From positions 1 through 49,211 of the forward strand of contig CAMWTH010000002.1 in NCBI GenBank assembly GCA_947177125.1: a DNA stretch of 49,211 nt, given 5' to 3'. The number at the start of each line of letters is the position of its first letter. The first letter of the stretch is position 1. The position numbers and the translations under genes are program-made. Below the pieces are notes generated by a model, which saw only the letters and a list, made by a program, of their open reading frames with translations, had not been told where the DNA came from and searched no databases. Source of the stretch: an uncultured Mycoplasma sp. Lineage in GTDB: Bacteria; Bacillota_I; Bacilli_A; Mycoplasmatales; Mycoplasmoidaceae. Positions 32,683 through 43,173 of the stretch are shown here, piece after piece.

Positions 32683-33351
32683 ATGAGCAAAAAATATTAT
32701 TCTGTTGCAGTTGGTAGAAAAATTGGTATTTTTGAAAATTGAAAAGATTGCAAAGATAGTGTAAATGGTTTTAAAAATGCTGTTTACAAAAGTTTTTCTA
32801 ATTTAGAGGATGCTAATCAGTTTTTATTTAATTTTAAAAAAAATAATGAAAAATTTAAAAATGAACTAACAGATGATAATGAAGTTAAAAAATCAGTGGA
32901 ATTAGATTTACAAAAAAGAATTTTCCCAATCTTTGTAGATGGATCATTTAATAAAAAAAACCAAAAAATTGGTTTTGGAATTTTAATAATTAATGACTTA
33001 AATTCAAGTAACTGGATTACTATTTCAAATAAACTTGATGAAATAGAATACAAAAATTATAAATCTCATCTAAATATTGCAGGAGAAATTATTGGAACAA
33101 TTAAAGCAATACAATTTTGCATAAAAAATAATTTAGAAAAAATAAAAATTTATTATGATTATGCAGGTATTGAAAAGTGAGTTACAAAAGAATGAGAAGC
33201 GAAATCTCCTATTTCTACAATGTATTTACAATTTATTGAAAAAAACAAAGAAAAAATTCAATTATTATTTCAAAAAGTTAGAGCACATAACAACATAGAA
33301 TATAACAATATTGCTGATGAATTAGCAAAAAAATCAGTAAGTGTTAATTAA
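32683..33351 (+). CDS. RNase H-like protein with N-terminal viroplasmin-type domain
   Basis: MSKKYYSVAVGRKIGIFENWKDCKDSVNGFKNAVYKSFSNLEDANQF (viroplasmin domain) + IFVDGSFNKKNQKIGFGILI...HLNIAGEIIGTIKAIQFC...YDYAGIEKWVTKEWEAK...AHNNIEYNNIADELAKKS. Confidence 0.88.
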
Positions 33352-33428
33352 ATTTATTTTTTGTTTGATAATGAGTTTAAAAAAATAATATGATTAGATT
33401 ATAGATAATATAACAAGTGGATTTTTTT

Positions 33429-34427
33429 ATGATTAGTGATATTAATAATTGTATAATTTTTGGTTTAAGTAATGGATATCAATTTGCAAAAGAAGTTGCT
33501 GAAAAAACAGGAATTCAACTTGGATCAATTAGCACAAGCAGATTTGCAGATGGAGAAATTTTAGTTAAATCAGATAGTACTGTAAGAGGGATGGATGTTT
33601 TTTTATTTCAATCAACTAGTAATCCAGTCAATGACAACCTAATGGAATTATTAATTGCTATTGACTCATTAAAGAGAGCATCAGCTAATTCTATTACTGT
33701 AATTATTCCTTATTATGGATATGCAAGGCAAGATAGAAAAGCAAAGGGTAGAGAACCAATTACATGTAAATTAGTTGCAAATTTTTTAGAAAATGCTGGA
33801 GCAACAAAAATCATTTTAATAGACATACATTCAGCTCAAACACAAGGTTTTTTCAACATTCCTGTAGATACTATGACTGCTTCTTGTGTGTTGTTTAGAG
33901 AATTTAGAAAAAATAATCCTGGAGTTATTGAAAATTTAACTATGGTAGCACCAGATTATGGGGCAGTAAAAAATGTTAGAAAAATATCAGAAATTTTAAA
34001 TGTTAATTTAGCAATTGTTGATAAAAGAAGACCAAAACCAAATGTTGTAGAAATATCTAATGTACTGGGTGATGTAGAAAATAAAAATTGTTTGTTAATT
34101 GATGACATGATTGATACTGGTGGAACTATTTTGCAAAATATAGAATTACTAAAAAAGAAAGGCGGAAATAAAATTTTTGTTATGGCAACTCATGGTGTTT
34201 TTTCAAATAATGCTATAGAAAAGTTTGAAAAAGCCTTAGATAGTAGATTAATTAATGAACTTTATATTGCTGATACAATTGAATCAAATTTAAAAATTAA
34301 CCATCCTCATATTAAAGTGGTTAAATTATCGTCTTTTTATGCTGAAATATTAGAAGCTCAAATTAATCATAATTCTGTATCAGATATTTATAAAAAATAC
34401 TGAGATATTGTATGCAACAAAACATAA
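33429..34427 (+). CDS. prs: Ribose-phosphate pyrophosphokinase
   Basis: ADGEILVKSDSTVRGMDVFLFQST, IPYYGYARQDRKAKGREPITCKLVANFLENAGA, DIHSAQTQGFF, LIDDMIDTGGTI; start 33417 or 33429; reads through TGA 34401 to TAA 34425-34427. Confidence 0.97.
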
Positions 34428-34951
34428 GCAAACCAGTTATTAATGAAGTTGTTGTTGTTGAAGGGAAATCAGACACAAGCAAGTTAAAAAGCATTTTTAC
34501 TGTAGATACTATTGAGACAAATGGTTTATCTATTTCTGAAAAGAAAATAAAAGAAATAATTTCTGTTTCTCAAAAAAAAGGAATTATTCTTTTTTTGGAT
34601 CCTGATGGACCAGGGGAAAAAATTAGAAAAAAACTAACTGAAATTATCCCAAACACAAAACAATGCTTTATAGAAAAAAAGGATATTAAAAAAGGTAAAA
34701 AAATAGGTGTTGCTGAAGCAAGTGTTGAAAGTATTATAAATGCTTTTAAAAATATAACTAAATTTTCAAAAAAAAATAATTCAATTGATTGAAAAAACTA
34801 TTTGGAATTAGATTTAAACTCTAAAAGATTTAGAATTTTTGTTTGCAAAAAACTCAATATTTCTTATTGTAATCATAAACAACTTTTTAAAAGACTAAAT
34901 ATGCTTAATTTAAGTTATGATGATGTAAAAAAATTACTGCAACCACAGTAA
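34412..34951 (+). CDS. rnmV: Ribonuclease M5 (TOPRIM, 5S rRNA maturation)
   Basis: INEVVVVEGKSDTSKLKSIFTVDTIETNGLSIS...ILFLDPDGPGEKIRKKL...GVAEASVESIINAF; overlaps prs by 16 nt. Confidence 0.92.
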
Positions 34952-34959
34952 TTTTTTTA

Positions 34960-35409
34960 TCAATTACCTTTATTTTTATTGTATCCTTTTCCATAAGCAT
35001 TAAAAATTTCAATATAATGTCTTTCTACTTTATTTAAATCTTGTTGAGAACATGGAATTAAAGTAATTTCAAATTCTGCTCCATATTTGTAATCTGCATA
35101 TACATCTCCATTTCCTTTTCCGGTGAAATGGTTGTTTACTCTTTTAATTAAATTAATTGATTGACCAACATAGTACATTTGTGAGTTTTTATTAAATATT
35201 ACATAAACTCCACTTCTATCATATTTACTTTGACCACCCATTTTAATAGCTTTTTCTCTAAGTTTAAAAAACTCTTGAGTTGTTAAAGTTTTTGAATTAT
35301 TAAAAGTGTTTTTTAATTCCTCATTAAATTGAGCTTTTTTTACTGCTTTAAATATTAAAAATCCAAAACATACTATAGGAATAATTATAAAAAACCAAAG
35401 CATCTCCAT
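34960..35409 (-). CDS. Membrane-anchored GIY-YIG nuclease-domain protein
   Basis: N-terminal TM MEMLWFFIIIPIVCFGFLIFK; SGVYVIFNKNSQMYYVGQSINLIKRVNNHFTG...EITLIPC...LNKVERHYIEIFNAYGKGYNKNKGN. Confidence 0.87.
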   Translation of the reverse strand: MEMLWFFIIIPIVCFGFLIFKAVKKAQFNEELKNTFNNSKTLTTQEFFKLREKAIKMGGQSKYDRSGVYVIFNKNSQMYYVGQSINLIKRVNNHFTGKGNGDVYADYKYGAEFEITLIPCSQQDLNKVERHYIEIFNAYGKGYNKNKGN

Positions 35410-35548
35410 TATTTTTTACCCAAACAAAAAACAGTTTAAATTAAATATAAAATAATATTTTTTCAAATTAAAAAAAAGGTTTTTGAGAATTTTTCCCATT
35501 TTTTGTGTGAAAAGGTAGTTTTTTAAAGTGTAAAAAATATGAATAATA

Positions 35549-35582
35549 GAATATTTAGTGAGAATATACTCATTTTATATTC
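35549..35582. promoter_or_regulatory. Imperfect inverted repeat upstream of the symporter (candidate operator)
   Basis: gaatatttagtgag-aatata-ctcattttatattc (11/14 paired). Confidence 0.35.
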
Positions 35583-35610
35583 TTGTAAAAAATAAATTTA
35601 GGGAGGAAAA

Positions 35611-37824
35611 ATGACTGATCAAGATTTGGTGAAATTAGGTTTAGATCCAGATAATATGAAGCACTTTGAATTTTCTCCACTTAATTGAGTTGTTATTGCT
35701 CTTTATTTGGGGGGGATTCTTGTAATGGGTTTGTTTTTTCAATTCCAAAGAAAAAGACATAATCTCCAATCAAGTTCTCAAGAGTATTTCAAAGCTAGTG
35801 GATCTGTTCCTGGGTGAGCAGTAGGGTTAAGTGTCTTTGCAACATCATTATCTGCAATTACTTTTATTTCAGTTCCAGAAACTACTTTTACATCTGACTG
35901 AGCTGTAGTAATTGGTGCGATGATTATTCCTTGTTGTGCTCCTTTTATAATTAGGTATATAATACCTTTTTATAGACAATTACAGTCAAGTACAGCATAT
36001 GGTTACTTAGAAAAAAGATACAATCATGCTTGTCAAATGCTTGTAAGTATTTTTTATATTTTTTATCACACTATCAGAGTTGGTGTGGTTACTTATTTAC
36101 CAACTATTGTTATAAGTTCTGTTTTACCAGAAGCTAATCCTTATTTAATTGCCTTCATAATTGCTGCAATTGCCGTGTTTAGTGCAGTTTGAGGTGGTAC
36201 AAAGGGGGTTATTTGAGCTGATGTTGTACAAGCTATATTTTTAACAGCTGGTATTTTGGTACTTTGTTTTTTTGGGATGGGAATCATTGGTGGTATTCCT
36301 GATGCTAATAATTCAAATGTAAATGGAATAAATGCTGGAGAAAATAGTTTTGCTACAACAGCAAATTTTGCTTTTGATTCAGGAAAATATTTTGCTGCAA
36401 ATAAATGAGTGATATCTTTTAGTCAAGTTGGTATTCCACTTATTTTAATGACATACTTAGTTAGTGTTTTATACTCAATGGTTTGTGGACATGACATTGT
36501 TCAAAGATATCAATCATCAAAAAGATTATCTGAAACTAAAAAAGCAATCTACTTAAACTCTTGTATGTTTTTATTATCTTTCTTCTTGTTCTATGGTTTT
36601 GGAACAATTATTTATCAAATATTTACTTCACCTTATTCATTAGGCTCTTCTAGTGGATTTGGGGTCGCCTATTTCCCTGATGCCAATAATATGCCAATAG
36701 TACCAAATGTGGCTGAAGGTGTTGCACAATTACCTTTTAAACCTGATGGATGGACTAGTCCACAAGGTATAATTTCTAACTTTGATAATTTTGAGGGTGT
36801 CAAAAATGAATTCATTGATCAAATAACAATTAATGGCCATAGCTATGGATTAATTAAAACTACAGCAACTGTACCATACTTTATGGTTACAACTTTACCA
36901 ATTGGCGTAAGTGGTATAGTTATTGCTGCTGTAATGGCTGCTGCACAAGGTACAAATGGTGCTGGAATGACATCAGGAGCTGAAGTGTTTGTTAAAGATA
37001 TTTTATTACCTCACAAACCAAACCTTTCTGAAAAATCTCAAGTTGTATGAGGAAAAATTGTTTCTTTATCTATGGGAATTATAGGATATGGTTTTACAGC
37101 TATTTTAATTGCTGGTCAAGTAAATCAAGTATATATATTCTTTAACTCTTTACAAGGTAGCTTTGGTGCACCAGTGTTAGCTGCATTCTTAATGGGTATG
37201 TTTGGAACATACATCAAGAAAAACTCAATGACATGAGCACTTTATTTAGGACATGTTTTTGCAATAGTCATATTTATTTTTGGTGATGGTACTATCGCTA
37301 AATGAATAGGTTGAAATAATGATACATCATATTATAGTAGTCAATGAGATGGACCATTTACTTTTGCGTTTGTGGTGCTCTTTGCATGGATTTATCAATT
37401 CTTTGAAAATCTATGCAAATACAAAAATGGATTCTTTGTTGACAAAAAAGTTATTGAACAATTTGAGAATTATTCATGAGCATATATGTCAAAAGAAAGT
37501 TATTTAATTTCAGAGGTTGAATGATCTGTAAGTATGGATGAAAAAGCATATGCAAAATATGTTAGATCCCATTATGCAGATAAAAAGAATAGCAAAGATC
37601 CTTTAGAACTTGAAAAACACTTATCTTCTTATAAAGAATTCTTGCAGTTAACAAGCTATGAAAGATATGTAATGAATAGAACAAGCTGTAATAGATGAAG
37701 AACTTTGATTTTTAAAAAACCAGTTCTTCAAGAAAATGAGTTTAAAAAGTATCGTCTAGATTATTTAACACGTGAATTAAACCGTGGAAATATTAGTCAA
37801 GAATATATGAAGGTATTTAAATAA
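35611..37824 (+). CDS. Sodium:solute symporter (SSS family), likely sialic acid transporter by context
   Basis: 737 aa across many TGA; multi-TM; ASGSVPGWAVGLSVFATSLSAITFISVPETTFTSDWAVV (SSS signature region); RBS ggagg. Confidence 0.9.
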
Positions 37825-37825
37825 A

Positions 37826-38320
37826 ATGAAACAAAAAGAAAATTTAGAAAAAATAACATCAAATAATTATTACAGCGATAATGAGAGAATTTTAAGAAAA
37901 ATTGGAACAAATATCTTTTTTTACTGTGGATTCTTTCTATCTGGTTTTATTTTAATTATTGTTGCAGCAATCTTACTACACAAGGGGTATTCTTATAGTG
38001 GAGCAGAAGAATTTAAAAATTATGCTACAGTAAGTTCTGCATTAGTGCTATCAAATGCATCTATTTCATTATTTGTGGTTGGAGCCTTATTTGTAGTTTT
38101 TCCAATCATTATCAACCTTTATGTCATAGATAAAATTGAAAAAGTAGAAATGCTTAAAAATAATGTTTCTAAAAATGTTTATCATTTATTAGTTATGGGA
38201 ATCATTTTTCAAATAACAACATTTATTGGAATGATTTTGCTTTACAAAGAATTAAAAAGAATTTACATTGAAAGATTGCAAAGTGATGCAAATGAACATT
38301 CTTCAAAAAAAGACAAATAA
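37826..38320 (+). CDS. Small membrane protein, unknown function
   Basis: 164-aa ORF starting 1 nt after the symporter stop; hydrophobic segments FFYCGFFLSGFILIIVAAIL, ISLFVVGALFVVFPIIINLYV, LLVMGIIFQITTFIGMILLY. Confidence 0.8.
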   Translation: MKQKENLEKITSNNYYSDNERILRKIGTNIFFYCGFFLSGFILIIVAAILLHKGYSYSGAEEFKNYATVSSALVLSNASISLFVVGALFVVFPIIINLYVIDKIEKVEMLKNNVSKNVYHLLVMGIIFQITTFIGMILLYKELKRIYIERLQSDANEHSSKKDK

Positions 38321-38362
38321 AAAGTTTTATAGATAAATAATTTTTTAAATAAAATTCAAAAT

Positions 38363-38399
38363 AAATAGGTAATTTATTCTTTAATTTACCTATTTTTTT
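38363..38399 (+). terminator. Intrinsic terminator after the symporter unit
   Basis: aaataggtaa-...-ttacctattttttt. Confidence 0.65.
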
Positions 38400-38510
38400 A
38401 TGGGTAAATTAAATAAGAATAATTTTGTTAAAAAAAGTTATAAATATTGAAATTTTTTGTTATTTTTTAGTTAGATTTATATTTAATTGTTTTTATTATG
38501 TAAGGGTAAA

Positions 38511-39350
38511 ATGAAAGAAAGAAAATTTGAAATTTTTGAAATATCAAAATATGAAAATTTAAAAGAAATGGAAAAAGAATTGCTAGGTTTTATTAATGAA
38601 AATCCATATGCACTTTTGGATAATGATATTATTACTGCTTCTAAAATTCTTTATTCTAGTAAATCAAATATATCTAGACTTTCAAAAAAAATAGGTTTTA
38701 AGCATTTAATTGACATGAAACTTTATATGCAAGCAACAATAGCTTTGCATGAACTTTATGATGTTAAAAAAGAAAATGATACAGAAAGTCGTATAAGCAA
38801 TTTAAAAGCATATAACATCTATGCGATTAATGAAACATTAACAAATATTGAAATCAAAACAATTAAAGATATTGCTAAAGATATAAAATTAGCTAACCGA
38901 GTTTTCTGTTTTGGAATTGGAAGCTCATTTTTACCAGCATATGAATTATCATCTAATTTAATGAAACTTGGAATTAACTGTACATCAACAACTGATATTC
39001 ACAATTTGTTGTTAGCTTTGTCCCATTCTAAGTGAAAAGATTTTTTAATAATATTTTCCAAATCAGGTAAAGGAAAAGAAATTACTTTTTTATTAAAGGT
39101 TTGTGAAAATTTAAAAATTGATGTAGCAATTATCACAACAAATCAAGAAGATTTGAAAGTAAAATATAAGATTTTAATGTCTGATTTAGATAAACACAAA
39201 AGAATCATAGCAACATCATCAAAAATTTGTATGTTAGCAATTTGTGATGTGATTTACTATGAACTTTATTCAGCAGATGAATATGCTGATGAAAGTTTGA
39301 GCATTGGAATTGATTTATTAGAGCAATGAAAAAGATTTTCATCAGATTAA
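38511..39350 (+). CDS. RpiR/MurR-family transcriptional regulator (HTH + SIS)
   Basis: EKELLGFINENPYALLDNDIITASKILYSSKSNISRLSKKIGFKHLIDMKLYM (HTH_6) and RVFCFGIGSSFLPAYELSSNLMKLGINC (SIS); merged over TGA. Confidence 0.92.
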
Positions 39351-39363
39351 AAATTAAACAAAA

Positions 39364-39402
39364 TAACAAATTGAGAATATTTCCCAATTTGTTAATTTTT
39401 TT
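39364..39402 (+). terminator. Intrinsic terminator after the rpiR-type gene
   Basis: taacaaattg-agaatatttcc-caatttgtta followed by T8. Confidence 0.75.
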
Positions 39403-39446
39403 TATTATAGTTTTTGTTTTAGTCCTTTAAAAAATAAAATTAATAT

Positions 39447-40148
39447 ATGTGTAGGGAGAAAAATTTAAAAAAAATTAAAGGCAATTTAATTGTTTCGTGC
39501 CAAGCAGTTGGTGATGAACCATTAAATAATCCAATTGCAATTCAGCTAGTAGCAAAAGCATGTTTGGAAGGTGGTGCAAAAGTATTACGATTAAGTCAAT
39601 ATGATCACATTAAATCAATTAAATCTATTAGTGGAAACACACCAATAATTGGATTAATAAAACATGAATTTAAAAATAGTGAAGTTATTATTACACCATC
39701 AATTGAGGATGTGAAACAATTGATTGATTTAGAAGTTGATTGTATTGCAATGGATGCAACTTTAAGAAAGAGACCAAAAGAAACTTTACAAGAATTAGTT
39801 AATTATTGTAGAAAAAATGCACCAAACATTTTATTAATGGCAGACTGTTCTAATCTAGAAGATATAGAAAATGCAGAAAAATTGGGTTTTGATTTAATTG
39901 GCACAACTTTAAGAGGTTACACAAAACAAACTTTAGGTAAATCAAATATAGAAAATAATTATGCATTTATTAAAGAAGTTATAAAAAAAATTAAAGTACC
40001 ACTGATAGCAGAAGGAGGAATTTGGGAACCTTATCAAGTAAAGGATTTATTAGATATTGGTTGCTTTGCAGTTGTGGTTGGAAGTGCAATAACTAGACCA
40101 AAAGAAATAACAAAATATTTTTTAAGCGGAGTTAATGACAAAAAATAA
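39447..40148 (+). CDS. nanE: N-acetylmannosamine-6-phosphate 2-epimerase
   Basis: VSCQAVGDEPLNNPIAIQLVAKACLEGGAKVLRL, IGLIKHEFKNSEVIITPS, CIAMDATLRKRP, LIGTTLRGYT, IAEGGIWEP, VVVGSAITRPKEIT; exact start uncertain. Confidence 0.94.
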   Translation: MCREKNLKKIKGNLIVSCQAVGDEPLNNPIAIQLVAKACLEGGAKVLRLSQYDHIKSIKSISGNTPIIGLIKHEFKNSEVIITPSIEDVKQLIDLEVDCIAMDATLRKRPKETLQELVNYCRKNAPNILLMADCSNLEDIENAEKLGFDLIGTTLRGYTKQTLGKSNIENNYAFIKEVIKKIKVPLIAEGGIWEPYQVKDLLDIGCFAVVVGSAITRPKEITKYFLSGVNDKK

Positions 40149-40213
40149 GATTAGTTTTAAAATTATTTTTTATTTTGGTTTTCATATAAAAAATAGAATA
40201 TGTGGGTGAAAAA

Positions 40214-41269
40214 ATGGAATTTGAAAAATTAGAAAAATTACCAAATGATGGTTTTTATACAACAGCTTCTTTATATGGGGTTATTAAAAATAAGATATTA
40301 ATTGGTGGAGGTAGTGGATTTACAATTCCATTATCAGATGGAGGTTCAAAACACTTAAGCAATTCCATTAGATTAGTTGAAAATTCAGAAAAAAATTGAA
40401 TTATTAAAAACGAAGTAAAAGTTACACACAAAAATTTAGATTACAAATTTTGTAATGGTTTTAGTGCATTAATAAATGATTGTATTTATTATTTTGGTGG
40501 ATTAAAAATAGAAGGTAATGGACAAATACAAGATTCAAGTGATATATTAAAGGTTTGACTAAAAGATGGAAAAATTGAATACAAATTATATGAAAATATT
40601 TTGCCTTATGCAGGCGAAGTGACAGGCACAACTTATGTTGATAATAAAGTTTTTATTATTTGCAAAAATGAATGTTTTTTAACAAAAATAACTATTGGTT
40701 CTGATGATAATTTCGAAACAAAAAAATTAGAAACAAAAGATTTAATAGTAAGTGGAGGAATTCCTTGTTTTACTAATGGGTTAATTTATATAATTGGTGG
40801 ATATATTCCTTTTGTAAAGGATGATAAAAACTCAAATAGATTTTTAGAAAATCAGTTAATAAAATTTGATGGTAATTTTTTTGTAAAAGATGAAATAAAA
40901 AACATTGAAAAAGATCCTTGTGTTTTTTTAGGAGGATCAGTACTGACTGTTGGTAACAAAATCTTAATAGTTGGTGGTGTTAATAAAAAATGTTTCCAAG
41001 AAGCTATTTATAATTTATCAACTTTAAAAGACAATGAATTAGCAAACTATAAAAAAACATATTTCAGCAATTCAGTTGAATGGTTTAACTTTAATAAAAA
41101 ATTACTTTCTTTAGATTTAGAAACTAAAAAACTTCATGATATAGGAGAGTTTGATGTAGGATTTGCAGGTAATCCATCTTTTATAAAGATTGATAACAAA
41201 TACTTCATTTTAACATCAGAAATAAAAGCAGGTGTTAGACTAGAAAATCCTATTAAATTTCAGTTGTAG
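40214..41269 (+). CDS. nanM: NanM-like cyclically-permuted mutarotase (kelch-type beta-propeller)
   Basis: Repeated GG kelch blades; ILIVGGVNKKCFQEAIYNLSTLKD...YFSNSVEWFNFNKKLLSLDLETKKL resembles the cyclically-permuted mutarotase family; merged over TGA. Confidence 0.82.
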
Positions 41270-41272
41270 ATT

Positions 41273-42043
41273 ATGTATTTAGATTTTTGTAATGAAAAAA
41301 TTTATTATAGCTATGAAAACAGTACAAAACCTGTTGTTGTTTTCATCCATGGACTAGGTGGAAAGGCTATTTATGGAGAAGATTTTAGAAAATTTAATAA
41401 TAGAAATTATCAATTAATTTGCTTTGATTTAGTTGGAAGAGGTAATTCTTCTTATAATCAAAGTCTTTCTTTAGAATTGTGGATTAAAAATATAGAAACA
41501 GTTTTAGAAAAATTAAAAGTTAATAATTTTTATATTTTGGCACATTCTTTTGGATGTTACTTGACAGCAAATTTATTGTTAAATAAAAAATTTAATATTA
41601 AAAATAGTTTGTTAATTACACCATATAATCCATTTGTTGAGCCTTCATCTAATTTTAGACAAAAAATTTTAAAGATTTATCCAGATGAAATTAGTGAAGA
41701 AGAATCTGAAAAAAATTTACAAAATTTTTATGATAAGGCAGATAAAAAAATAACAGAAGAATTTGAAATTTTTAATTTTGATATTTATAAAAAAGATTTA
41801 AAAATAATGAAAAAATTTACTAGCCAAATTTTTCATGATGTAAACATGAAAAATGATTATGAAAAATCTAATAATTATGAAATTATAGCAGCTGATAATG
41901 ATTTAGTTGTTCCATATGATTCTGTACAAAAACTTGCAGATTTTAAAAACAAAAAAACTTTTGTTTTTAAAGGCGGGCATGACATTATAATTACACATGC
42001 TAAAGAAATTAATGATTTAATTAATAAAATGGTAACTAAATAA
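41273..42043 (+). CDS. Alpha/beta hydrolase
   Basis: KPVVVFIHGLGGKA, CFDLVGRGNSS, YILAHSFGCYLTANLL (nucleophile elbow), late IIAADNDLVVPYDS and GGHDI. Confidence 0.92.
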   Translation: MYLDFCNEKIYYSYENSTKPVVVFIHGLGGKAIYGEDFRKFNNRNYQLICFDLVGRGNSSYNQSLSLELWIKNIETVLEKLKVNNFYILAHSFGCYLTANLLLNKKFNIKNSLLITPYNPFVEPSSNFRQKILKIYPDEISEEESEKNLQNFYDKADKKITEEFEIFNFDIYKKDLKIMKKFTSQIFHDVNMKNDYEKSNNYEIIAADNDLVVPYDSVQKLADFKNKKTFVFKGGHDIIITHAKEINDLINKMVTK

Positions 42044-42050
42044 AAATAGT

Positions 42051-42914
42051 ATGAACAAAGAAATTTATTTATGTTTTGATATTGGTGCAACAACTACTAA
42101 AGTTGTTTTGATGGAAAAAGAAACTTTACAAATTTTGGAAAGAGATTCTTTTTTAACAAAATTGAACAATAAATTTAATTTTGAAAATTTGAAAAATCTT
42201 ATTTATAAAAAAATAAATAATGTTTTAAAAAAATACCAAATTTTAGGAATTGGTATTGCATCAACTGGTAGTGTTAATATGGATACAGGAGAAATTATTT
42301 ATACTAATGATCAAATGAAAGGATATGCTGGAACTAGTTGAAAAAAATTAATTTCCAAAGATTTTAATATTGAAACAATAGTTTTAAATGATGTAAAAGC
42401 AGCAGGCATTGCTGAGTTCAGCGTTAGAAAAGTTACTTCAGGAGTTTTAGTTACACTAGGTTCTGGATTTGCTGCAACTATTTTTATTAATAATACTTTA
42501 TACAAAGGAACTAATTTTTCAGCTGGCGAAATAGGTCAAATGGTTTGACCATATGATAACAAAGAAACAGTAGATTCAGCATGTTCTGTTGTGATAGCCA
42601 CAAATAAAATTAAAACATTAATTAATGACAACAGTTTTATATTATCTGAAGATGAAAAAATTTCAAAAAATGAAGAAGCAAAAAAAATAAAATCACAACT
42701 TATGTTTAATATTGCTGAAATTTTTAAAATCATTAATTATTTTTATGATCCAGAAATATTTATTGTGGGTGGAGGTATTTCAAAATATTCACAAACATTA
42801 ACTGAGATTGTAAAAAACCTTCCTAGTGATTTTAAAAAAATAGAATTAGCTAAGTATTTTAATGATGCTGCTTTTTATGGTTTAGTAAAAACTTTACAAA
42901 AAAATAAATCGTAG
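42051..42914 (+). CDS. nanK: ROK-family kinase, probable N-acetylmannosamine kinase by context
   Basis: YLCFDIGATTTKVVLMEK, GIGIASTGSVNMDTGEI, LVTLGSGFAATIFINNTLYKG, AGEIGQMVW, EIFIVGGGIS; merged over TGA. Confidence 0.88.
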
Positions 42915-42955
42915 CGAAAAGCATTAAAAATTAATACTGATAATTATTGTTTATT

Positions 42956-42992
42956 AAACTAGAAAATAATTAGACTATTTTCTAGTTTTTTA
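42956..42992 (+). terminator. Intrinsic terminator after the ROK gene
   Basis: aaactagaaaata-attagac-tattttctagttt 13-bp stem + T tract. Confidence 0.88.
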
Positions 42993-43155
42993 CATAAATT
43001 TGTTTTTTGTTTTAAAAAAATAATTATTATTGTGTAAAATTTACTTACTTTGTTTTGTGGAAATATTTTTATTAATTAAAAATTTTACTAAATTAAGAAA
43101 AAAAAATTATAATATTTCAGAATTAGAACAAAAACAAAGGTTCTTACTACTGATT

Positions 43156-43173
43156 GTTGATTTTTTAATCAAC
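43156..43173. other. Short perfect stem-loop in the leader of the RNase J-like gene
   Basis: gttgatt-tttt-aatcaac. Confidence 0.4.

Noticed and set aside
37319-37507. 62-aa ORF in the symporter gene
   Set aside because: Out of frame with the 737-aa SSS protein, which reads continuously through this region under code 4.
39447-42043. Use of TGG rather than TGA Trp codons in nanE and the hydrolase as a sign of recent horizontal transfer
   Set aside because: Only one Trp codon in each gene; neighbouring genes in the cluster use TGA, so the count is too small to interpret.
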